This document shows positions 42,301 through 48,431 of a DNA stretch of 48,431 nt, in pieces. Position numbers and translations under genes: made by a program. Within the stretch, counting starts at the first letter, position 1. Each line of letters begins with the position of its first letter. Below the pieces are notes generated by a model. It ran no database searches, was not told where the DNA came from, and was given only the letters and a program-made list of their open reading frames with translations. The DNA is from Clostridiaceae bacterium (GTDB lineage Bacteria; Bacillota; Clostridia; DSM-8532): assembly GCA_012719545.1 (NCBI GenBank), contig JAAYAD010000048.1:1-48431 (forward strand). The letters run 5' to 3'.

Positions 42301-43819
42301 TCTTTGAAAGTACCGCCAGCGGGGCATCATATCCCATGGCACCCACAGGATCTATGCCTTTTTCTGCCATCTGCAGAACGGTTGTCATTTTGTCCTCATA
42401 GGTCCAGGCAAAGAGCTTTTGCTTCTTTTCCACGGTTTCGGGGTCGGAACCTGTGAAGGGCATTTTTTCAAAATCCCTGGAGCGTATAAGGTTCCCTTTG
42501 AGCCAGTCATTCCATGGACCTTTGCAGTATTTTGCCTTAATCTCGGCATCTTCCATTATGGTACCCGTTTCGGTATCAAGAAGAATCATCTGGTTGGGGC
42601 CAAGCTTACCTTTTCTTATAATGTCTTCCGGAGGAATATCAACAACACCTGCTTCGGAAGCAAGTATCATCCTGTTGTTTCTTGTAAGCATCCAGCGGGC
42701 AGGACGAAGGCCGTTTCTGTCTAGGACAGCGCCAATTATTTTACCGTCAGTGAAGGTAATGGCGGCAGGGCCATCCCAGGGAGGAAGCATGCATGCTGCG
42801 TATTGATAGAATAGCTTCTGCTCTTCGGGCATGGTTTCGTCCTTGGACCAGGGGCCCGGCATCATCATCATGAGTGCCTGGGGCATTGGACGGCCTGAAA
42901 GCCAGAGAAACTCAAACAAATTGTCAAATTTCATTGAATCGCTTCCGCTTTCCTGGATGATAGGGAGAATTTCCTTTATCCTGTCCTTCAAAAGACCGCC
43001 GTGAAGGAAATTTTCTGCCGCAGAAGTGGAACTTTCCACACATCTTAAGGTATTTATCTCACCGTTATGGGCTATGTAGCGGCATGGCTGAGCCCTGTCC
43101 CAGCTTGGGAAGGTGTTGGTGGAGTAGCGGGAATGAACCATGGCAAGGGCCGACTTGTAATCTGTGTCGGTAAGATCCGGATAGAAGTCGGCAAGCTGCC
43201 AAGCGTGCATCATACCTTTATATATAATGATTCTGTGGGAAAGGCTTGCTATGTATATGTCAAGTCCGGCATTTTTGGCTGCCTTCTCAATACTTCTTCT
43301 CAGAACATAAAGGTCCAGATTGATGTTAATGTCATCAACGCTGTCCTTTTTGCATTCTATAAAGAACTGGGATACCCAGGGGGCTGAAATTCTTGCTCCG
43401 TTTCCGCAAGCATAAAGGTTTACGGGAACAGTACGAATGCCCAATAAACGGTGACTGCTTTTATCAATGGCCTCTTTAATAATCTGTTCGCCAAGCTCCC
43501 TTTTTTCCTGGTTGCGGCTTAAAAATACCTGGGCAACTGCGTATCTGCCTTCTTCGGGAAGGGAAAAATCCACACACTTTCTGAACAATGAGTCGGGGAT
43601 TTGCGTCAATATGCCTGCTCCGTCTCCCGTATCGGGATCGGCTCCTGTGCCTCCGCGATGATTAAGGCGGTTCAAAGCTTCCAGGGCGTCCGCAATAATT
43701 GAATGGGATTTCTTGCCCAGAGTATGGGCCACGAATCCGGTTCCGCAGTTATCATGTTCAAATTCTGGCCGCCATAGTGGCGCACTGTTTTGTATTTGTT
43801 GGCATTGTCGATTTTCCAT
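39347..43819 (-). CDS. gltB: glutamate synthase large (alpha) subunit
   Basis: Transfers the amide of glutamine to 2-oxoglutarate, making two glutamates. At 1490 residues it is full length. The N-terminal nucleophile is C25 (in [11 protein letters not shown]), exposed after removal of a 24-residue propeptide. The glutaminase domain spans about 25-430, the central domain about 430-790, the FMN domain includes [25 protein letters not shown] and the 3Fe-4S cysteines are in [19 protein letters not shown]. The C-terminal beta-helix ([10 protein letters not shown]..., GGRIIVKAP) completes it. It follows the ANTAR gene by 47 bases. Confidence 0.97.
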   Translation of the reverse strand: [1490 protein letters not shown]

Positions 43820-43866
43820 TCTTTCACCTGCTTATTGATTTGATGTCTTATTTAAAGCGTTTATGC

Positions 43867-44448
43867 TTATAGTTTTCCGTATTTTTCCAATATTGATTCT
43901 GCTACGCGTTGTAATGGTATTCCTTTGTTCATGCTCTCCTTCTGAATGTAGCGCCAAGCCTCGGCTTCTCCCATGTTGAGATTGTTCATCAGCAGGGTTT
44001 TGGCTTTTTCAGCGATTGCCCGGCGTTTTAAATCGGATTTCAGCTTTTGCACCTCTTTGTTCATTGTAAGAAGCTTTTCCCTGTACTGCATTACAAGGTC
44101 AACCGAAGTTAAGAGGGCCTGTGGAGTAACAGGCTTGGAGAGGCATACTATATCACTGGTTCCTGCGCTGCTTCTGATATAGTTTATCTGCTCCGGAGGA
44201 GCAATCATAATTACCGAGCATTGATGCCGGGACAGTAGGTCATTGGCAAAGGTAAGTCCAGGCATATCGGAAAGATTATAGCCTACAACGGCAATATCAA
44301 TACTGTTCATACCTGCAAGCCTTAGCGCCTGCATGCCCGAGGTGCTTGTGCCTAAGATGGAATAGCCCATGGGAACTAATATGTTTTTTATTTTGTCAAT
44401 GGTCTCCTGCTGCTGAAAGGCAAGTAGGATATTGCAGCGCGTATACAC
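43867..44448 (-). CDS. nitR: ANTAR antitermination regulator, nitR-like, with degenerate receiver
   Basis: A 193-residue protein with a receiver-like domain (about 5-120) and an ANTAR RNA-binding domain (about 140-193: RRAIAEKAKTLLMNNLNMGEAEAWRYIQKESM...). ANTAR proteins bind paired hexaloop hairpins and prevent intrinsic termination. The expected phospho-acceptor position reads DIAVVGYNLSD: Gly56 replaces Asp, although the conserved Lys (CLSKPV) remains. So classical phosphorylation is unlikely. It sits between glnA and gltB, as nitR does in solventogenic clostridia (recalled), and the glnA leader has a matching attenuator. The start is GTG 44448. Confidence 0.85.
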   Translation of the reverse strand: MYTRCNILLAFQQQETIDKIKNILVPMGYSILGTSTSGMQALRLAGMNSIDIAVVGYNLSDMPGLTFANDLLSRHQCSVIMIAPPEQINYIRSSAGTSDIVCLSKPVTPQALLTSVDLVMQYREKLLTMNKEVQKLKSDLKRRAIAEKAKTLLMNNLNMGEAEAWRYIQKESMNKGIPLQRVAESILEKYGKL

Positions 44449-44492
44449 ACTTTAATCCTCACTTTCATAACAATTGAATGGCTGCATTGATA

Positions 44493-45827
44493 TCAGTATC
44501 TGTAAAGATATTGGCCAATCTCCCAGTCATGCACATGTGACTGGTATTCATCCCACTCTTGCCTTTTGAATGCAATATAACGGGAAGCCGCGTGTTCTCC
44601 CAGGGTTTCCATAATGAGGCTGTCTTTTTCGAGGGCATCCAATGCTTCTTTTAAACTTTGAGGCAGCTGCTCAATTGAAAGGTCAGCCCTTTCTTCGCAT
44701 GTCAGTTTGTATATATTCCTGTCCACAGGAGCAGGAGGCTTAAGTCCTCTTTTTATGCCGTCAAGTCCGGCTGCAAGTATGACAGCAAAGGTAAGGTACG
44801 GATTGCATGTCGGGTCGGGACTTCTGAGTTCAATTCGGGTAGACTCGCCCTTTACGGCAGGAATCCTTATAAGAGGGCTTCTGTTCTTTGTGGCCCAGGT
44901 AATGTAAACCGGAGCCTCATAGCCTGAAACAAGCCGTTTGTATGAATTAACTATAGGGTTTGCTATAGCAGTAATAGCCTTTATATGTTCCATTATGCCT
45001 GCCATAAAACTGTATGCTTCCTTTGACAGGCCAAGGCTGTCATTTGGATCATAGAATACATTTTTTCCGTCACGGGAGAGGGAAAGGTTTGTATGAAGGC
45101 CACTTCCGCTCATGCCTGTTATTGGCTTCGGCATAAAGGTTGCTGCAAGGCCATGCCGGCGGGCAACCGACTTAACCACAATTTTGAAAGTCATCAGTTT
45201 GTCAGCTGCTGCAAGGGCTTCGTCATATTTAAAATCTATTTCATGCTGTCCGTTGGCCACTTCATGATGGGATGCCTCTACGTCAAAACCCATATCCTCA
45301 AGGGACAGGCAAATATCACGGCGGGCATCTTCTCCCAGGTCTATGGGGCTTAAGTCAAAATAGCTGCCCTTGTCATGGGTAAGAGTTGTGGGCCTTCCTG
45401 TTTCGTCGGTATGGAATAAGAAGAATTCACATTCCGGTCCCACATTGAATGTGTAACCAATTTTTTCTGCCTGGGCCAATGCTCTTTTGAGAATGTATCT
45501 GGGATCACCCTCAAAAGGTGTGCCGTCAGGCTTGTAGACATCGCATATAAAGCGTGCTACCCTGCCGTTCTGGGGCCGCCATGGGAAAACTGTGAAGGTG
45601 TCTATATCAGGATAAAGACACATATCCGACTCCTCAATGCGGGCAAACCCATCAATTGATGAACCGTCAAACATATATTTGTTTTCTAATGCTTCTTCCA
45701 AATGATCAACGGTGATGGCGACATTTTTGGACATGCCGAAAAGATCGGTGAATTGAAGTCTGATAAACTTAACGTCATATTCTTTTACAATCTGTTTGAT
45801 GTGATCACGGCTAAAATTACTTTTCAT
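44493..45827 (-). CDS. glnA: type I glutamine synthetase
   Basis: ATP-dependent ligation of ammonia and glutamate; dodecameric GSI-alpha type as in Bacillus and clostridia (444 residues, no adenylylation-site extension). Signature segments are KYMFDGSSIDGFARIEESDM, VGPECEFFLF, the Glu flap and metal region SHHEVANGQHEIDFKY, GSGLHTNLSLS, and NRSPLIRIPA. AAAGGAG precedes the ATG. It heads the glnA-nitR-gltB-gltD unit and follows a leader with an attenuator (45854-45917), so its expression is probably antitermination-controlled by the ANTAR protein. Confidence 0.97.
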   Translation of the reverse strand: MKSNFSRDHIKQIVKEYDVKFIRLQFTDLFGMSKNVAITVDHLEEALENKYMFDGSSIDGFARIEESDMCLYPDIDTFTVFPWRPQNGRVARFICDVYKPDGTPFEGDPRYILKRALAQAEKIGYTFNVGPECEFFLFHTDETGRPTTLTHDKGSYFDLSPIDLGEDARRDICLSLEDMGFDVEASHHEVANGQHEIDFKYDEALAAADKLMTFKIVVKSVARRHGLAATFMPKPITGMSGSGLHTNLSLSRDGKNVFYDPNDSLGLSKEAYSFMAGIMEHIKAITAIANPIVNSYKRLVSGYEAPVYITWATKNRSPLIRIPAVKGESTRIELRSPDPTCNPYLTFAVILAAGLDGIKRGLKPPAPVDRNIYKLTCEERADLSIEQLPQSLKEALDALEKDSLIMETLGEHAASRYIAFKRQEWDEYQSHVHDWEIGQYLYRY

Positions 45828-45853
45828 GGCTATTTGCTCCTTTGCAAATATAA

Positions 45854-45917
45854 TAAAAAGGGTGTTCTTGAGAAAGATATATCTTTAGTATATCCAACCA
45901 AGAACACCTTTGTTCTC
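45854..45917 (-). promoter_or_regulatory. glnA leader attenuator with ANTAR-type hairpin
   Basis: On the - strand GGTGTTCTTG (45899-45908 complement) pairs perfectly with CAAGAACACC (45861-45870 complement), followed by C and a T-run: an intrinsic terminator 27 bases before glnA. Its 5' arm also forms the 3' side of an alternative hairpin, GAAC-AAAGGT-GTTC (complement of 45902-45915), whose six-base loop has A at position 1 and G at 4, as ANTAR proteins require. The two folds exclude each other. A second hexaloop hairpin upstream is expected but only an AU-rich one with a different loop (45927-45947) is seen. Confidence 0.75.
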
Positions 45918-45962
45918 ACATGTTTGAATTTTTATAAAACAAAAATTGCATTTAGTACTGAA

Positions 45963-45992
45963 ATTATAGCATGAAAACCCTAAAAAATGCAA
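45963..45992 (-). promoter_or_regulatory. glnA promoter
   Basis: On the - strand: TTGCAT (45987-45992), 18 bp, TATAAT (45963-45968). Transcription from about 45956 gives a leader of about 130 nt containing the attenuator. The rest of the gap toward asnB (46000-46198) shows no clear terminator. Confidence 0.75.
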
Positions 45993-46198
45993 GTATAAGA
46001 TTTTGAAATTTCATACAACAATTTTGTTGATGTTTAGCTCATTCTTTGGCATCTCTGAATATAAGGAAATATATGCCTTTTGCCGGTACAGCCTTTTTAT
46101 ATGCGCTTATTAACTTGCTTTTGCTGCATTAGATGAGAGCAGTTTCCTGCATCTGTGCCTGTCTGTTTTTTAATATTATAGATCTTAGATTTTATATT

Positions 46199-48043
46199 TT
46201 AAATGTCAATTTCTACGTTATATTCTCTCAGCCATACATCTACCTGTATGAGAAATGCAAAAAGCTGAGGAAGTGCCATTAACTGACCGAACCATGGAGA
46301 TCCGGTACTGTGAGTCTTGTCTATCAGGTCCAAGACAGCTTTTTTATTTATAAGAGGAAGTATGGGAGAGTTTCCGTCCTTAATCAGGGAAAGCAGCCAT
46401 TCCTTAACCGCGGCCGTATATGAAGGATTGAAGGTTTTAGGGTATGGGCTCTTTTTGCGCCAGAGTATATCATGTGGAAGAATTCCTTCCATGGCTTTTC
46501 TTAAGAGGCCTTTTTCACGTCCCTCAAGCATTTTTAAATCCCAGGGAATATTCCAAACGTACTGTACAAGCCTGTGGTCACAGAAAGGAACTCGTACCTC
46601 CAGACCGTTTGCCATACTCATCCTGTCCTTGCGATCCAGCAAGGTTGCCATAAACCAGTAAATATTAAGATAAAAAATCTCACGACGGCGCTTTTCAACT
46701 GGCTTTTCTCCAGGAAGGCAAGGCACCTGTGACAAAGTTTCAAGGTATCTTTCCTTTACATATTGGTGAGGCTTGATTAATTCAATCAAATCAGACGATA
46801 AAACCTGAAGCCTTACATCAAGGTTCCGTGCCCAGGGGAAAGTAGGAGCGTTGAAGAGTTCTTCCTTATGGAACCAGGGGTAGCCGCCGAAAATTTCATC
46901 TGCGCATTCACCGCTTAAAGCCACTGTGGCAGCCTTTTTTATTTCACGGCAGAACAGAAGAAGTGAAGAATCCACATCGGCCATACCCGGAAAATCCCTG
47001 GCCAATACGGCATCCTTCAATGCATCTGCAAGCTCGGGGGTATCAATAATTACCTGATGGTGCAAGGTGTTAAAGCTTTCAGACATTTTCTTAATATATG
47101 GCCCGTCGGAATTGGGCTGAAAAAGGGATGCCTCAAAGTATTTTTCATTGTCCCTGTAATCAACCGAAAAGGTGTCAAGCCTTGTATTTTTTGATTTTTC
47201 AAATTCCATTGAGGCTATGGCTGTTATAATGCTGGAATCAAGGCCGCCGGATAAGAAAGTGCACAATGGCACATCTGATACAAGCTGCCTTTTCACCGCA
47301 TCCTTAACCCACCAGCCGACTTTTTCTATGGTTTCATCAAAAGAATCGGTGTGTGGATGGCTTTCAAGTTTCCAATAACAGTTCTCCTTTAATCCGTTAA
47401 AATTAAAGAGAATGGAGTGGGCCGGCTTTACCTCATGCACTCCGTCATAAATACCATGCCCTGGAGTACGGGAAGGACAGAGGGCGAAAATCTCGGCAAG
47501 GCCTTCTCTTTTGACTACCGGCTTAATTATTGGATTTGCAAGGAGGGTCTTTACCTCCGAACCAAATATAAGGTTTCCGGAGGTTAAGCTGTAAAAAAGC
47601 GGTTTTACCCCAAACCGGTCCCTTGCAAGAAAAAGGCTTTGCTCTTTATCGTTCCAAACGGCAAAGGCAAATATTCCGTTAAGATATTTTACACATTCAG
47701 GACCCCATTCAATGTAGGATGTAAGGAGCACCTCAGTATCAGAATGGCTTTGAAACGAATAACCGCGCTCCTTTAAAATCACCCTTAAATCTTCTGTATT
47801 ATAAAGCTCGCCGTTATAAGCAATGACGTAAGTATTGCCGTTTTTTTCGCGAATCATGGGCTGGGCGCCGCCTTCGGGGTCAACGACCGACAGCCTTCTG
47901 TGGGCGATGAGGGCATGTTCCGATAAAAAGATTCCTGAATCGTCGGGGCCCCTGTTTTTAAGCGTTTCGGACATTCTTTCGAGTATGTGGATATTTGAAC
48001 TGATATTTTCTTTTAGATTAATCCAACCAGCAATTCCGCACAT
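46199..48043 (-). CDS. asnB: glutamine-hydrolysing asparagine synthetase
   Basis: Converts aspartate to asparagine with ATP and glutamine amide. The N-terminal glutaminase begins with the nucleophile Cys2 (MCGIAGWIN), with AHRRLSVVDPEGGAQPM and YNGELYN following. The synthetase domain has the ATP pyrophosphatase loop FLSGGLDSSIITA (about residue 255) and CADEIFGGYPWF. At 614 residues it is the larger AsnB type. AAAGGAG precedes the ATG. It lies upstream of glnA on the same strand but with a 370-base gap containing a separate promoter. With GatCAB/AspRS also present, the cell has two routes to asparagine. Confidence 0.96.
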   Translation of the reverse strand: MCGIAGWINLKENISSNIHILERMSETLKNRGPDDSGIFLSEHALIAHRRLSVVDPEGGAQPMIREKNGNTYVIAYNGELYNTEDLRVILKERGYSFQSHSDTEVLLTSYIEWGPECVKYLNGIFAFAVWNDKEQSLFLARDRFGVKPLFYSLTSGNLIFGSEVKTLLANPIIKPVVKREGLAEIFALCPSRTPGHGIYDGVHEVKPAHSILFNFNGLKENCYWKLESHPHTDSFDETIEKVGWWVKDAVKRQLVSDVPLCTFLSGGLDSSIITAIASMEFEKSKNTRLDTFSVDYRDNEKYFEASLFQPNSDGPYIKKMSESFNTLHHQVIIDTPELADALKDAVLARDFPGMADVDSSLLLFCREIKKAATVALSGECADEIFGGYPWFHKEELFNAPTFPWARNLDVRLQVLSSDLIELIKPHQYVKERYLETLSQVPCLPGEKPVEKRRREIFYLNIYWFMATLLDRKDRMSMANGLEVRVPFCDHRLVQYVWNIPWDLKMLEGREKGLLRKAMEGILPHDILWRKKSPYPKTFNPSYTAAVKEWLLSLIKDGNSPILPLINKKAVLDLIDKTHSTGSPWFGQLMALPQLFAFLIQVDVWLREYNVEIDI

Positions 48044-48103
48044 AGTTACTCTCCTTTATAAACTTTATATATATAAGGCAAATTTATTTTTAACCAAATA
48101 AAA

Positions 48104-48137
48104 AGTAAAAAGGCGCAGGAAAATATTTTCCGGCGCC
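48104..48137 (-). terminator. intrinsic terminator on the - strand
   Basis: GGCGC (48112-48116) pairs with GCGCC (48133-48137), then after an A-G mismatch GGAAAA pairs with TTTTCC. The - strand then reads TTTTT. It would stop transcription coming from the right before asnB, or shield asnB. Confidence 0.7.
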
Positions 48138-48300
48138 GTTGCCAAAAAGTATTCATTCCATTATATGAATCATCGGATTATTAGTTTCGGGGGAAAGCCT
48201 TGACTATGTTCAGCTTTTCTTCTTTCAATTTTCAATGTGGATCAAGCGACAGTATGAGTGAAACAACAAAAATAAGAAACCCGCTCATAATTGATATGCT

Positions 48301-48352
48301 CCCCTTATGGAAGACAATGAAAAATTAAAATTCATTGTCGACTATGAAGGGG
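48301..48352 (+). promoter_or_regulatory. hairpin sequestering the ribosome site of the right-edge gene
   Basis: GACAATGAA (48313-48321) pairs perfectly with TTCATTGTC (48331-48339). Outside this, CCCCTTAT (48301-48308) pairs with ATGAAGGGG (48344-48352) with one bulge, so the AAGGGGG ribosome site before ATG 48362 would be buried. Insertion sequences use such structures to silence read-through translation. The remaining bases 48138-48300 show nothing definite. Confidence 0.55.
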
Positions 48353-48361
48353 GTATTTTTT

Positions 48362-48431
48362 ATGAGTATAACAAAAGTAAGTGCTAAAGAACGACTAAAG
48401 GCGGCTAAAGCTTGTATAGAGGGAAGGAAAA
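48362..48431 (+). CDS. N-terminus of a probable transposase/HTH protein (cut by window edge)
   Basis: The first 23 codons read MSITKVSAKERLKAAKACIE then GRK, a start that resembles helix-turn-helix transposase proteins (IS3-like OrfA or related), in which AKERLKAAKxCIEG leads into the DNA-binding helices. GAAGGGGG precedes the ATG but lies in a hairpin. Only 70 bases are visible, so the family cannot be fixed. Confidence 0.5.
   Translation, partial: MSITKVSAKERLKAAKACIEGRK

Noticed and set aside
39479..43661. Many + strand open frames of 60-117 codons opposite gltB
   Set aside because: They are shadows of the gltB codons; none has a ribosome site or recognisable product.
1..48431. CRISPR arrays, tRNA and rRNA genes
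   Set aside because: No regularly spaced repeats of 24-37 bp and no cloverleaf or rRNA segments were recognised; a covariance search would be decisive.

Overview
The window looks like the chromosome of an anaerobic, low-to-moderate GC clostridium (Bacillota, Clostridia). Signs are AGGAGG-type ribosome sites with ATG/GTG starts, an SLH-anchored cell-surface protein, a type III glutamine synthetase, the DapL branch of lysine/meso-DAP synthesis, GatCAB with an archaeal-type AspRS, and an ANTAR-type nitrogen regulator beside glnA and gltB. No species can be named from sequence alone.

Bases 1 to about 20.1 kb are the late half of an HK97-like siphovirus prophage, almost all on the + strand. In order: the end of the early/middle region (small Cys-rich proteins, a broken ASCH-type gene, a minimal tyrosine recombinase), packaging (HNH nuclease, cos-like gap, TerS, TerL), head (portal, protease, capsid), neck, tail (major tail protein, G/GT frameshifted chaperone, tape measure, tail-tip proteins, BppU-like receptor-binding protein) and lysis (holin, amidase). 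The early genes and left attachment site lie outside the window.

From 20.0 to 20.8 kb is a compact regulatory region. On the - strand a strong promoter with a 20-bp palindrome between -35 and -10 drives a 30-residue hydrophobic peptide gene. A + strand promoter and terminator predict an antisense RNA of about 100 nt across that gene, as in type I toxin-antitoxin modules. Divergently, a + strand promoter with a perfect LexA box in its spacer drives a small conserved gene. A peroxiredoxin gene missing its 5' end follows immediately, suggesting a recombination or prophage boundary near 20.8 kb.

From 21.5 to 28 kb are a disrupted gene, a 1570-residue SLH/Ig-like/beta-helix surface protein and a GNAT acetyltransferase. 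From 28.1 to 33 kb are gatC-gatA-gatB and then an archaeal-type aspS: together they make Asn-tRNA(Asn) (and Gln-tRNA(Gln)) by transamidation. A 187-bp structured inverted-repeat element separates gatB from aspS. A type III glutamine synthetase follows.

From 35.7 to 48.0 kb, all on the - strand, transcription order is asnB, glnA (type I), an ANTAR regulator (nitR-like), gltB, gltD, dapF, dapL: ammonia assimilation, amide-nitrogen transfer and DAP synthesis. The glnA leader carries an intrinsic terminator whose 5' arm overlaps a hairpin with an A1/G4 hexaloop, the signature expected for ANTAR antitermination. The right edge cuts into a probable transposase gene whose ribosome site can be sequestered in a hairpin.
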